Of a stretch of DNA of 64,000 nucleotides, positions 49,501 to 62,125 are shown piece by piece. The DNA is from Salvator merianae. Lineage: Eukaryota; Chordata; Lepidosauria; Squamata; Teiidae. The position numbers were made by a program, and so were the translations under genes. The DNA lies in the NCBI GenBank assembly GCA_003586115.2, contig QVOM02000023.1, forward strand, positions 681,283 through 745,282, given 5' to 3'. Position 1 is the stretch's first letter. Each line of letters starts with the position of its first letter. Below the pieces are notes generated by a model. The model saw only the letters and a list, made by a program, of their open reading frames with translations, was not told the DNA's origin and did not search any database.

Positions 49501-51470
49501 ATGACAACTGTTGTGTTCTTGACAAGGTGTTGTGTGCTGGGCAGACTCCAAGTGGGGCCTACTGGGAGAGAAATGGCTAAGGGTCGTCTTAGGGCTGTGG
49601 GGCCAGTGAGCCACGCCACCAGTTTATCTGCGGAGGCTTCCCCCATTATGGTCTTTTAGGGTTTGGGTTAGGCTTCCGGTTACTCTCTGCACAAGGCCGG
49701 CAACTCTTTACTCCCCACAGGCTTGTGTTCTTGTCAAGATGTGGAATTTCTGGTCCTTTGCACGGTTAACAGGATGTTTTAAAAAGACTCCCACAAAATG
49801 TCCAGTTCTGCAATCTGTGCAAATCGAGCAAAGAAAACAAAGTTTCAGAATTTGTGTGGCTTTTTTCCGAGCCTTGGGAGAAGCAGGCAAGGGAACCTGC
49901 CATTGTCCTTCAGGCAATGCAAAATTCAGCTGCACTGGTCACTGACCACCAGATATATTAAGACGAACTTTCTTCTGGCTTTTCTAGTTGAAAGCTGAAA
50001 TTCTCAGAACCCCTCTGGGTTCTCAGCCCAGGATTGTATCCTTTGCCTTTTCTGTTTACATCACATATGGACCTCAAGCTGCTCATCTCTTCATGTGTGT
50101 TTGACTCAAAGGGTCTAGTCACACTTACGTTTTTATCCCGCTTCACTTTCGGATTGAAAGAGCACATCAGCAAAGTGCCTAATCATTTTCTTTCCATGTT
50201 ATCTAACCCAAAGGTGGATTTTCTGAGTAGATAACGCTGAAAGAAAACATCTTACAACTTCACGGATGTGTTGCCTCAGTCTGACCGTGGACCGAAGCTG
50301 GATTTAGGTGTGACTGGGCCCATAGTTCTTTTCCGCAAGTGTGTGCAGTTGTGCAACCTGAGCCCCATCCTGCCCCTCAGAATCTCGCAGGGGGAGGCCG
50401 CCTTCACCTTGCAGGCTGAAGCAGTGGCCGTCTTAAGGGGCCCTTGTCTTGCCAGGCTCTGTTCTGCAGACATAAAAAAGATCCCCGGCCTGCTTCCTGC
50501 TCCTCACATGTGCTTGCTGTCTGCATGGAAAATGAGGGATAAGCGTGGGGGTGTGTGTGTGTTGTGGAGCGGGGAAGAGAGATTAGCTGCAAGGCGCAGA
50601 AGGTCTGGTTTTTGTAGGAAAAGCAATTTGTGAGTACAACCACAAAGCTTTCCTCCTCTCATCCTGACGATCCCTTCCACCACTTCTCTGTTTCCAATCC
50701 CCCCTCCCCATTGTGCACTGCCAAACTTTGAAAAGTAGAGACGGGGAGGGGCAGAGAAGGAGCTTTTTGCCCATTCCTGGAACGGTTCTTAACAAGGCTG
50801 CTGTGGCATCCCGGTCCTCTGGGGAAATGGGCCTGGAATCTTTATTAGGCCAGACTTTAAAAATGCAAAACATTTTAAACTGGCTGGTGGGCCTTTCTCC
50901 TCTCCACTCTCCCTCTGCAAGCCCCCAGACCTCTCCGCTTCCCAGTACAGCAGAAGGAGCTTGCCAAATTTCTGACCCAGGCAGGCAGCAGGAGGAACAA
51001 AACAACTGTTGAGGGGGAGAGAAGAGCGCAATCCATTTCTTTCTCTCCAGATCTGAGGAGAGCCCAGTGTGTGGCTCTTGGCTGTCTTTTCTTGAAATGG
51101 CCTTGGACTGAATGTCCACAGGATGCAGCAGCTGGACACGCTGCACCCCACTCGCCTTGATGGGTCCAGAAGGGGAAATGAGAGCATGTTCAAGTGCAAC
51201 TCTATAAGAGTTCCTAAGAGTGCGCAGAGTCCTTTCTGGGGAGGAATGAAAGGATTTTGGGCTCAGGAGTCTGTTCTTATGTCATATGCAGTTGTTGTGG
51301 GTCACCTCAGAAATGCCCTCTTTTCCGTTGTGATTTTGACAACAGACCGGCGAGGCAGGTTTGGCTGAAAGGACCTTGACTGGCCCCTGTGGTTCCTCAT
51401 GAGGTCTGTGGCTGAGTGAGAAGAGATGCAAACTTGGGTCTCCCAGCCTTGCTTCATGGGCAGATGTGTT
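40600..51470. other. Long stretch without a recognised gene (probably EXD3 5' intron)
   Basis: Apart from the MITE at 50111-50321 I find no conserved exon. Many short ORFs occur by chance. The longest, 47497-48555 (352 codons, plus strand), shows no recognisable domain or splice framing. GC content rises in 47-49 kb. Confidence 0.4.
50111..50321. mobile_element. 211-bp MITE with GTCACAC ends
   Basis: Ends are GGGTCTAGTCACAC (50111-50124) and the complement of GGGCCCAGTCACAC (50308-50321), 12 of 14 matching. The centre has TTATCTAA and TAGATAA in inverted arrangement. There is no coding frame and no evident target-site duplication. Confidence 0.65.
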
Positions 51471-51557
51471 CTTAAAGGAACCTCCAGGCAGGGTTGGGGC
51501 TGTGAAGAGCAATGAGTGCTCTTCACACCCCCAACCCTGCCTGGAGGTTCCTTTAAG
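51471..51557. repeat. Near-perfect 41-bp-arm hairpin
   Basis: Left arm 51471-51511 and right arm 51517-51557 are inverted copies with one mismatch, separated by a 5-base loop (ATGAG). A transcript in either direction would fold into an 87-nucleotide stem-loop of the size of a microRNA precursor. It lies between two genes or, if EXD3 starts at 39 kb, in its first intron. Confidence 0.9.
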
Positions 51558-53402
51558 AAGCCTCAGGCTACATATTCTGAAACCTCTTTGATTTATTTTT
51601 AAAACTTTTATGATGGCCTATCGTTGGCATTATAAGCACTGCAGAAACCTGCCTCTTGCCGCCTGTCTGCAGAGGCAGAGAACCACTCTTGAGAGGGGGA
51701 GCAGGTCCAGATTTGCCCCCCTGGTTCAGAAAGCCTTTGTCCCTGCTTGCTGTTGTCCTTGGCGAGGCTTCAGATGCTGTTTGATGGTGGCAGCATGTCT
51801 GTGGTACGGCAGCCCTAGTCGTCTGACAGCTCGAGAAAGCTTTCCAGCCAAGCCTACAAACTGCTCATCAGCCAGCTGTTGAGAGAGGGGAGGGGAGGGC
51901 CCCCAAGTTCCTTCGTGGCACAAGCCAGAGCGCAGCAAAATCACACGGCCCATCCACACGTTTTCCCAAAGGTGCTGCTGGTTTCCCTGTGGACACCAGG
52001 ACATGTTTGGAAGTTGTGTCCTATGGACGCCTTTTGGAGACACTCCCCTGGGTATTTTTATGGCCTGTAAGAGCAGGCTGGCTTCTCGGGTCCTTTCGGA
52101 GACCCGTCCTGAGAGCTGTTCCCCTTGTGTGTGTGAAGGTAGCAGTCCTTCTGCCACCAGTCCTCCTCGGCGCCCGGCCTTGTAAAACTGCCCTCGGCGG
52201 GGTGGAAAGACCAGCGCCAGCTTACTCCATTGTGGCGTCAGAGTGACCTGGGAGCTCCCCAAATCACAGCTTAAATGTCCAGGTGTGCACCTGCCTGCTC
52301 TTCAGCTCTTTGAAGGCAGGAGGTTTGTGTCATTCCATCCTATATCCAAAGGTCTCAGGGTGGGTTAGAACAATAAAAACAAGAATCCCTTCTGGGCTGC
52401 CCCCTCCCAGTCTGAGCACCACATCCTGCTGGCTGAAGAAATAGTTTTTAAAATGTCAGTGGCCTCTCTTGGCCTTTCAAAATCTTGGATACAGGAAGGA
52501 AGTTTCAGTCCAGCATTGCTTCCCAGTCACGTATTGGCACAGATGCGGCATTTCTGAGAGTCCCCTTCATGCCAAATTGGACTCTAAGTGGCATTTGAGA
52601 AATGGCTGCCTCAGCCAAGGGGGGGGGCAAGGGGGGAAGGTCCCCATCCATCCCTTCCCCTCCTCTGCCTCAGTGCTCTGGTCCAGAACAGTCTTGTGGG
52701 CAAATCTGAGAGTGTAGCTTAGTGGGTTCAGGAATAAAGTGCCCTAAGCCAAAATTTTCCCACTGTCCTTCGAGTTCTGCTCTCTCCCTCTGCAACCTTC
52801 TCTCCCTCATGCTTCATGCTTGCAACAGTAGTCTGAAGCTTTCTGGGGAAAATTATTCCTGCGGAGGTTTTTGCCATTTCCCCCTTTCCAGCCCTAAAGG
52901 AGTTGGCCCCAAGAACTTGGCTTTGGGGCGCAGCACCTTCAGCCTCCCGTCCGATCCCAGCCTGGGAGCCTTTGGCTCCTGTGCGGCCGCTGCCTGTGCG
53001 TGGCGATGCTCCCTGTCCTGTGTACGCAGCAGTCAAGGCCAGGGACAGGCCTTGGCCTTAGGATGCTTTGAGGCATGAAAGGGCGGAAGGCGCCATTCTC
53101 AGGCTGGAAAATGATACAAGGTTGTGGCCACAGGGGCACCAGTTAAAGATGTTCAGCTGGAGGGCCCTGACCCAGTTCCTGGCAAAGGCCTTCCTTCTGT
53201 TTGTCTTGAGACTCATGCTTAAGGCTCATCTTACTGAGGTGCCTTCACGTTCTTGTATTCTAGCAAAGGTCTGAATGTGAGTTTCCCTTCAGGGGTGCCT
53301 GGGCAGCCAGATGCTGGGGCCCCACTGCGTAGTACAGGAGGCGAATAACTCTTTTCCTCTCTTTTCAGCTCAGCTGCCACCGCCCTGGTTCACCGACGAA
53401 GC

Positions 53403-56400
53403 ATGCTTGCCGGGGCCAGCCCAAGTGATGACTGCGACAGTGAGTTTCCTGCCTCTGGAGTCTCTCTGATGGGTTTGGAAGCGTGGGCCTGGGATGCAGA
53501 AAGCAGAGCCCAAAGGGGACCCATCGAGTCTAGCTTCTTGCCTCTTGCTAGGGCCAGGGGCTACTCTGGGAGCGTGGTGCCTCCTTTTGGACATGACACT
53601 GGGATTCAGAGTGGGAGTTGGAGGAGACCTCAGGACACTCCCTGGTCCCTAGTCCAGCCCACCCCTGCTGTTGCCTAGGTCACCTCTGGTGCAGGACTCT
53701 GACCAGAGCTCTCGTGAGAGTCAGGGGCTGCTGGAAAGGCTGGGAAGCCGACAACCACAGTGCCTCCTTGAGGCTCAGCCTGATGCTGGCTGGAGCTGGA
53801 GGGCCATGGGCCTGGGGTCTCTCCCTGGCCACCACTCTGCTGCCCTCATAAGTGCTAGCTTCTGCTCTCGCCTTCCCTTTTAAGGGCTGGTCAGCACAAC
53901 CGGCGTCCCAGGCTTCCCACCCAATTTTCCTCCAGAGAGTTCAGGCTGAGGACGCAGAGGCAGGCTAGGAAGCAGGTGCGGCAGACAAGTGGAGCCTGGT
54001 GGAGACAGTTGCAGGGAGAGGGGGCAACAGCACAGTCTCCGTGCCAGGACGGGGCATGGGAGAGATGCTGGTCTGTCCCGGGGGAATGGAGCAGGGCCAG
54101 GAGATCCGAGTTGCCCAGTGGTTTGGCAACCAGTGCCCCTCCGCTGCCGCCTCTCAGCAGTGCCCTAGTTGGAGTCACGTGGTGCCAGGAGCTCGGAGCA
54201 CCCAGGCCTTAGAGCCACCAGGGCAAGGTGGCAGGTGGGTGCGAGGCTTTTGCCAGGCAAGATTGCTGGCAGAGGAAGCTCCAGGCCAAGGGTCCCCTTA
54301 ATGTGTTGAATGGAGAGCAAAACTTTCTTGGATGAGCTTGCTTTCCACATGCGAGGAATGTTTATTCTTGCCTATGGAAGAGTGTTTGATGCTGTGAACT
54401 CTTTCCTGGTAGATCTTGGTGGTGCAGCCAATTACAAGCTACAAGAATTTGGAAGAGTTCTGGTTCCAGACAGGGACCTGGGCTGCGTCTCTAGATGCAG
54501 AGAACATGGGGACATTTAGATTAAAATGTGTTGGTCTCTCTGTAGTGACCCCCAGTGTTCTGCATTCAGTGGCACACACCAGTGGCAACCCCCACATCAA
54601 CAGTGGGGGGCACTTTAGCAAAATGGCCTTTTGGGGGTGGTGCTGAGGGCATCAGCCAGCACTTACGAGGCCTTTTTCTACTTCGTCCATCAACTGGCCA
54701 TAGCTTAACTAAGATTTCTTGTGTGGAGTAGTTCAGCACTGTGCTTTCTTTTGTTTGTGTGTATATTTTGAACTTTAAAAAAATGCAGCCTCAGTCTTTC
54801 CTTCCTCTGTTTCCGAACTGCACTGGGTAAGAAAGTGCTGAGCTTATCTTGGGATCTTTGCCTCAACAGCAGAGGAGAGGCAGAAGAGGAGACATGGATC
54901 TCAGGGAGCTGCTGACCTTTCTGGTGATAGATTTCAGAGTTTGCGTCCGCTTGCCCCGGACAGAGGCACAAGTTCAACTGTCTGGCCTTAGGGGAGAAAC
55001 AAAGGTGCATTTCCCCATCAAGGCCATCTCAGTCCAGTTGTCCGGAGGACTCAAGGCCAGGGATGTCCTTTAAAAAGCAGGAATGGGGGCAGCCACAGAA
55101 CAGAGGAGCACGTGCATCAGTTTAGCTCATGAGGGTCTTCTTGTTTTCAGTTAATCGAAATACGTGGGATGCCTTTAACTTCTGGCTGAGTCTCAGCTAT
55201 GCAAGGCGCTGCTTCCCTGTGTTTTGTTTTTTGATCCTGGGCTGCACCAATTTGGATTTCCCTGTTCAGGCATTTGGCTGTCCTGGCTCAGCCATGGTTT
55301 GGACTCGGGCTCCCATTCGCTCAGAGTTGTGGGTTCTGATGGAAGCTGGAGTCCAAAGGTCTAAAGGACAGCAAGCTGCTGAGGCTTCAGCTTTGGACAG
55401 CAAGGCAGCCAAGCCACAGAGGGCCAGGTGACTCCGCGCTGCCCTGCTGAGCTTCTGGGTCCAGCCGGAAGGCACGACGGAGGCGAGCAGGCCGGCCTTG
55501 CCAAGGGAATGTGCTCTGAGAATTTCCCAGGCAGCTGTGATGCACCCCCAACCGCTGAGCAAATGGGTTTCCACCAGATGCAGTCTCTTCAGGAAAATGT
55601 TGGCTGGGTTCTCAGATTCCCCTCCCGGCCCGGTCTCGTCCCCCTCTTGCCTTTCTCTGACCGGCCGTCCTCTCCCCCTCCGCCTCAGACAAAGCCGTCT
55701 CAGCCGTTTCCAAGACAAACAGCAGATTTGTTGGAGTGGCTGCCTTGGGACTTCGCAGCCTCTTGCTTCCTCCGCTGAAAAGCCTGGGAGCGCTGCGGCG
55801 GTCACCCTGCCAGGCTGAAGACAAGGACACTCCTACCATTTTCCTCCTTTGATGGCCGTCTCGAATGCAGACCCCAAGCGGGCAACCGAGTGCTGAGTTC
55901 AAACGGATCAGAATTGGCACCCCGGCCTGGTTCACCCCTGTCATTTGCCACATTCACAAGGCTTCCCCGGGATCTCCGCTAGGAGTTCCTCTGCAGAGCT
56001 TTGACATGACGTCTGCAGGATGCCGTTCGTAAGGCGTTGGGAGTGCAGGGCCGTACTTTGGGGAACTGGTCTCCTCAGAAGAAAGAGAGACAGTTCAAGG
56101 CTCCATGTCACAGTTTGCCCTTAGAAAGAAGCAAAGAAAAAAGCTGCTGGGGGGTGGGGGGTCCTCAACTTCTGGAGCAAGGCATATCAGCAAACTGAGG
56201 CATAAAAGTTAATAACGCCCTTGAGTTAAATTGGACTTCAGGCGGCTACACCGCCGAAGCAAATGCCATGGAACTGTTTTGGCTTCCCAGTTTAGCCTCC
56301 AGCCCTGGACTTCCTGGTGGCCTCCTGTCCAAGGAGTAAGCAGGACTGTCTCTGCTGAGCTTTTCAATCTCAGACGAGGTCAGCTGAGGGCTGCTGCTTG

Positions 56401-59400
56401 CTGAACAGCTTCTCTGTACAAAACAAATGTTCAGTATATTGTTTAATCTCTCTTTAACTACGAACATCCATGTAAAATCAAAGCTGCAAACCCCTTCCCC
56501 AGTTTAGCCCCAGTCCAGATGTAGCCAAGTTCCCAGAGTTGTTTAGGTGATGGGAAAGTTAGGAAACTTTTGAAACGAAAACGTAAGAGCGTAAATAAAT
56601 ATTTTTTTAATTTTTATCTTTTTTTAATGGGGTTTTAATGTATGTGCCACCCTGATACTTACGTAATAAGGTGGCATAGAAATCTTAATAAACGTAGGTC
56701 AGTGGTAATGGGGCATAAAAGGCTGCAGATGACAGAGGAATGAAGGAGGAGAAAAGAAATCCTTTGACCGGAATCCTGTTCGTTTTACTCCCCCTGTACA
56801 CGTCTGCAAAAGGGCGTTGGGTGGCATCATGGGGAAACAGAGGTGGGGGCTCCCAGTCACCCTTTGTGATGGTGCGTCTGGCGAAAGTTGGGCGTGAAGC
56901 GGGTCTGGCCATGCTCGGCTCTTGCTTTGAGTATCCTGTGGGCAGCTGGCCGGGTGCTCTGACAAAGCTTTCTGTGCCAAATGGTGCCTGGTTTGATCCC
57001 AGGGGACATTCCTTGAGTTCTGTTGTTCTGCAAAAGATGGTATTTAGGAAGGCCTGATACTCACAGTTTAGTGGAAAGGTCTCTGACTCCCAGGCTGGTT
57101 CCCTCCAGGACGTTATTGGCATTGACTTTGGCACTGATCCGGTTGGGCCTAGGCCTTATCTTGGCATCTACAGGCAAGCTGCTGTTTTGAAACTCCTTGT
57201 CTGTTTTCTGTTTATAACACATGCTTGAAATGCCTGTTATATAGCTATGAAGTCATAAGTTGGGGGAGGGGATCTGCATGCAGCCGGTTTTCCATTCCTG
57301 ACCGATTCCAAGGAAATGTGGCCTCTGCTTTCAGTTTTGCTGCTGTGGGTGAAGAGGGTTAGAAAGGGGCTGGTCTGGCTGGGGCAAAGGCTCCAGCAAA
57401 CGCTCTCCCTGAAGTGCTAGCTTTCTGACTGCAAGGAACCTGTGGTGGCGACAGAGGTCTGGCAGCTAGCCTTGAGCTCCATTCTGCTGAGGTGGGAAAC
57501 ATTTGTCTAAACTATTTTGCCCAGTCAGTTCCCTGCTAGGCAGGAAAGTGTTTTTATGAAAACTCACTTCTTGATGTAAATAAAGCAATGAGCCTTTAAT
57601 TGGAAAAAATGATAATATTTTTGTTCTGTTTTGGATGAGTAATAATGCTTTATAAGGTACCTTTTATATTGAGAACTGCCTGAAACAGAAGATAGGGAAA
57701 CTATTGATGATTGTATGTTTACATTTAAAGAATGAAATACTGAAAACTATTTGTAATGAATGGACACACAGAATGTGGTTCATAAGTTTTTATTTTACTA
57801 AAAAGATATATATATATAGATATGTACATGTATATATGTATTTGTGTGTGTGTGTGTACTGTATATATATGTACACGTATGTGAATGCACTTGCACACAA
57901 GGGTGCACCCACACTCACACAGCACATACATTAGAACTCCAGCCCATAAAGGGGAAAAAACCTAGCAGTTTTGGGTAGCTGGCCAGATCCCTTATCCCTG
58001 GCTATGTGAATCTACTGGGCCCAGAACGTTTTGCCTAAGTCAGAACTAAGATAAGTGTTGGGGTTGGGGGACCTCTGCCTTCTTCCCTCCCCACCCTGCC
58101 ACTGCAGGACTGCAGAACCATCAGCTGGCCCATTGGTTGTGCTAGCAAATGAGGATGAGGAGAATTGTAGTGTCCAGAATCTGGAGCATTGCAGATGTTT
58201 TCCATGTCAGCCTTTGCAGCTTTCAGCCAGAACACCAAAAGGCAGGAACAGTCTGATTTCTTTGCTGGGTGAATTGGGTAAAGAGATTTTTCCTTACATT
58301 TCTGTAGGTAAAAGGGGTAAGGATAGTTCGATGTTTTAAATTGTTTTAATGGCAGCTGATACTTTGGGGAGTATGTAGTGCTAGGCCTGGGGGGTTCCAT
58401 GCCATTGCTTGCAGCTCATGGCCAGGGGTCAGCTGAGTAGGTGGCTAAAGGCCTGTGTGCTTGTTGGCCCTTGGGCAGGGACTCCCCCCAGTTCTCATGG
58501 GAAGAAGGCCAGGAATCACGCGGTGGCCCACAGCACCCCTGCCGGGATGGCTAGCAGGCTCCCCCGCCAGTCCTGCTGCTTCCTGTTTGGTTGATGTGAG
58601 AAAAACAGGATGTGGAGAGGTGTTATCAGAAAGGGCACGATAAGAACGAGGGCATTCTTAGGAGGGCTTGGGAGTTTCGGTAATTGCAAGGCAGGCGTTC
58701 CTCAGAGTAGGCTTTTTGAAAGAGAGGAAGGGTGGTGCATGAAGTGTCTAAGCCTCTTACGACTATCCTTGGTTGTCGCTTTCGAGCAAATGGATCCTTT
58801 GTCCTTTGCCAGAGTTTGCCTCCAGGAAACCTGTTCTTTGTGTTTTTCCCTGTCCAAAAAATCAGTCTTGCTTTAACCACAAGTCTGCAAAGAGATTTTA
58901 AAGAGAAGCCCTGTGGGCAAGAATGGGTGGATGTGAACGGAAGTGTATTCTAGGGACCAGGTGTCAAGGCAGCCACCAGCCTCCTTTAGTTCCAGTCCAT
59001 CCATCCCTTCAGAGGCCTGTCAGGCCTTGCAGCACCACATTTCTGAGCTGCCTTAGGGAAACGGTCGTGCTGGAGCTGCAGGACTCCCAGCCGCAGGAGT
59101 CGCCTGCGGTCGCCCCTTGCTGCTCTTCCAGGGCCAGATGAAAATGTTCCCACCCAGCAGGCTCCTTGCCACACCGAATCAAGTTTCCTGGCGGTTTTGC
59201 TTCGCTTCTTGCTGGGGTGTTAAGTGCACCATTTATGTCTCTGCATAGCACCATTATATTTCAACGGTATAATATTTGTGAAATGTTTTTAAGAATGTTG
59301 TGAGAGCCAAGTATTAGAGAGGAGGCAAGGCGGCTGGCCAGGATCCCAACCAACCCCTGAGGCCTTGGCATTGTGTCTTGCTACCATTTGGATATCATGA

Positions 59401-61619
59401 AGCAGGAGTGCTTGCTTCTTTTAATCTTTTTCCTCACCCCTGATCTTCTCCTTTCTCTCCAGGCCAGGATGCCCTGGTGCAGCAGCTGCAGGTTCTCTGG
59501 ACAGCCAAAGACATGGAGAAGGTGAGAAGATTCTCCTAAGACCAGAGGGCACACGCAGGGCAGCTCCGAGAATCTTTGGTCTGCAGATGCTGTAGAAACA
59601 TTTGACGGTGCTCTGCAGGGTCATTTGGTTTTCCTCTGGGCAGGAAACTGTGCAGAATAGAGAAGCTCTCTTTCTGCTTGTTTTTGAGCAGATGTAATCA
59701 GGTCTGGAAACTTGCTTTTTGAAAGAAAAAACGTACATAGGAACTGAATTTTTACATGTCTTTTACAGGACATGTTGGCTTCAGAGCTTTCTCCTGAAAT
59801 ACTCAGAAGGTCCGTTTCTAATCTTTTTAATCTGTGTAGCTGTGGTGGAGGCTCTTAAAAAAATAATAGGGGTAGGTTAAAGAAAAGAACGATGCTGGTT
59901 CTGCACTTGCTTGTGGGCAAATGAATGTGCTCCGTCTTGTTTGTGCTTCTGGCTCCACACATTCATGTTCCGCACAAAAAGTAAAAGAGCTCCTGCCAGT
60001 TGTGCAAATATACCAGCTAACTAGAATTGAATACTTCCTCTTAATTTGAGAAATCTTCCAATTATTCATTTATTTACATTGTTATTCCACCTGATACCAT
60101 AAAGCCAATATAATAAAATGTAATTCAAATTCAGTTCATGAAAACCATAACTAAAATCACAATTAATTAAAATAAGTCATTTTTATATGTTGGCCTTCTT
60201 TCTGCTAGCTGAGCAGACAGCAGACCTTCTTGCTTGGCTTCTGAGCCTGGCCTGAAGGGGACCCTCTCTGACATGCATAGCTTTACCTTCAGAAGGACTG
60301 AAAATTATTTTTTGAAAAACAAAACTGAGAATTCTAGGATGCTAAATTGCTTTTTCTATAAAGTCCCCTGTAGAATTCAGATGTCATATAGTTTATAAAT
60401 GGGGCTCTGCAAACATTCTTTGCTTTGTTTTATCAGTTTAGGACAGCATCGCAGGTGGGTTTTGAAACTCTTGAAGATCCCTGGGTGTGGCTTCTGGACG
60501 TTTTGGAAGACTGTAAAGGAAATCGGAAAGGGAATTCCTTGGCATCCTACCTTGTCCGCGAAATGCATCTCTGGATAAGGAATCATCCTGACAACCAGCC
60601 GGTGAGGAGGCCTTGTGCCCTTGAAGGACTGAATGGACTGCCGGGGGAATTCTATGCTTCTGGTGTTTATGTACCCAGGTGGCTCTGTGTCCACTGGCCC
60701 TGCTGGCTGGAAGGCTGTGGGAGAAGGTCAAGGGGAGGGACCTTGTATCTTCTAAGCTGCAGTTCCTGTGGTTCTTAGCCACAGTGGCCACCAGGTGTTG
60801 CTGGACTCCAGTTGGCTCCAGCAGCCAGCAAGGAATGGTGTAGATTTATGGTTGCCCCTTACCCATCCTTCATAAGTTGGGGAAGATCTAGTGCTACAGA
60901 TCTAGCTGGGTTAGGGTTAGGGTTAGGGCTCAGCAAGGTTCAGCACTGTCTTCCAGCAGTAGGTGAAAACTGCAAAGTGCTCTGCTGGATCAAGCCAAAT
61001 ACTTTAATTTTTGGCTTAGTGATGATCTGGGGATATCATGACCCACATCCTCCCTAAGGACTCAAAGACATTTCTTGTGGGTTGTTCAGCTTCTGAGTTC
61101 TTTCAAATTCCTGCTTGGCATCAGAGAAGACCCCCCTTTTCTCTAAGACAGCTGGGACACCTCCAGATCATTATCTGCCCTGTTCTGGGCAAAGGCGGTG
61201 TGGTTCTGCTCTGAATTGGCTCTATCCTGCCTCCAAGGTGACCAAAGGCTCCTTTCTGGGGCTCTTGCAGCCCTCTCCTGCTGAGCTGCTTTCATCTTAG
61301 AACTTCTGACTGGCCCCAGTGGGAACAGGATGCTGGACTGGACGGCCTTCCGTGCGTCTTATCTAGCTGACATAAGCTTTTTCTGGCATGGGCACCCCCT
61401 GACTTCTGCATTCCATTGCTAACCCGGGCCCCTTTGTCCTCTGTTTTTCAGGATGACTTGAACCTGAAAAAGCTCCAGGCCCGCGTCTTTCCTGTACTCA
61501 TCGAGAGTCATGGAAGTCTGCTGGGCCCCCTGATCAGCATCTACCAGCTTCACACTGCAGACCGCCATTTTGTGCTGGGTCACATCAACCACCTCTGCCT
61601 GAAGGGCAGGTTCAAAGAG
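53403..61619 (+). CDS. EXD3: Exonuclease 3'-5' domain-containing protein 3 (Mut-7 homologue), N-terminal part
   Basis: Coding exons are 53403-53439 (ATG; exon begins at 53369), 59463-59521, 60437-60601 and 61452-61619. Phases join exactly (1, 0, 0, 0) and give the first 144 or so residues; the gene continues beyond the window. The order SQDALVQQLQVLWTAKDMEK, GFETLEDPWVWLLDVLEDCK, LNLKKLQARVFPVLIESHGS, YQLHTADRHFVLGHINHLCL and KGRFKE follows the helical N-terminal region of vertebrate EXD3. The 3'-5' exonuclease and Mut7-C domains lie further downstream, so catalytic residues cannot be checked. EXD3 is a predicted DEDD-type 3'-5' exonuclease; its substrate is not established. The ATG at 53403 has no in-frame stop between it and the acceptor, so translation could start further upstream. 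Confidence 0.88.
53440..59462. other. EXD3 intron
   Basis: Contains a simple TA/TG repeat near 57800-57890 and parts of dispersed repeats (for example 55270-55420, with 'gctggagtccaaaggtct'). No other exon recognised. Confidence 0.5.
57805..57890. repeat. TA/TG microsatellite
   Basis: Alternating TA and TG/CA dinucleotides with ATATAT and GTGTGT blocks. Lies in the first coding intron of EXD3. Confidence 0.85.
60740..60840 (-). repeat. Dispersed repeat fragment
   Basis: 'ggttcttagccacagtggcc' and 'accaggtgttgctggactcc' are the reverse complement of a phrase very common in reptile genomes. The superfamily is not assigned here. Confidence 0.5.
60908..60928 (+). repeat. Short interstitial telomere-type repeat
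   Basis: Three GGGTTA units plus GGG in the EXD3 intron between 60601 and 61452. Confidence 0.85.
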
Positions 61620-62069
61620 GTGGGCCTTTGCAGTAGGTCACTCTGTCCCAGTGAAGGGCATGAAAAATTCTGTCCTGCCAGAAAGGACACTGGGTCTGTG
61701 GTGTTTCTGCAGTGACACATTGCCCCCAAGGAAGGGAGCTGAAACTTTTTCAGCCCCTCTGAGGCCTCTTGCAGCGACTGCTTGGGGGCTGCACAGCAGA
61801 GAAGAAAGAGACCTTGGGCTTGATGAGGAGCAGATCCGGATGGAAGTTATGTTGGAGCCCAATAAGTATGTAGCACTTTGGGTTGCTGAAGGGAAATTGT
61901 TGTGTGTTGTGTCTTCCATCTCTGCCTGCCTCCTGGAGGTGTACAATCAAAATGGTGCTCAGCTCCTTCTGTTGCCTCCCCTCCTCCCCTCTGGGTCTGC
62001 CATATTGACAAACGGTTTCTGAGGGAACCAAAATGGCTGTTAGTAGCCCTGTGGGTTATGGCGGTTTTC

Positions 62070-62125
<56 letters not shown>

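Noticed and set aside
54310..54519. Short ORF with MESKTFLDELAFHMRG
   Set aside because: No homology recognised, no framing splice sites, and it lies inside an EXD3 intron. Possibly an old retroelement fragment.
59769..59809. Possible extra EXD3 exon (ACAG acceptor, frame DMLASELSPEILR, then GTCCGT)
   Set aside because: Its 41 bases would shift the frame. The neighbouring exons 59463-59521 and 60437-60601 already join in phase 0 and align in length with the family.
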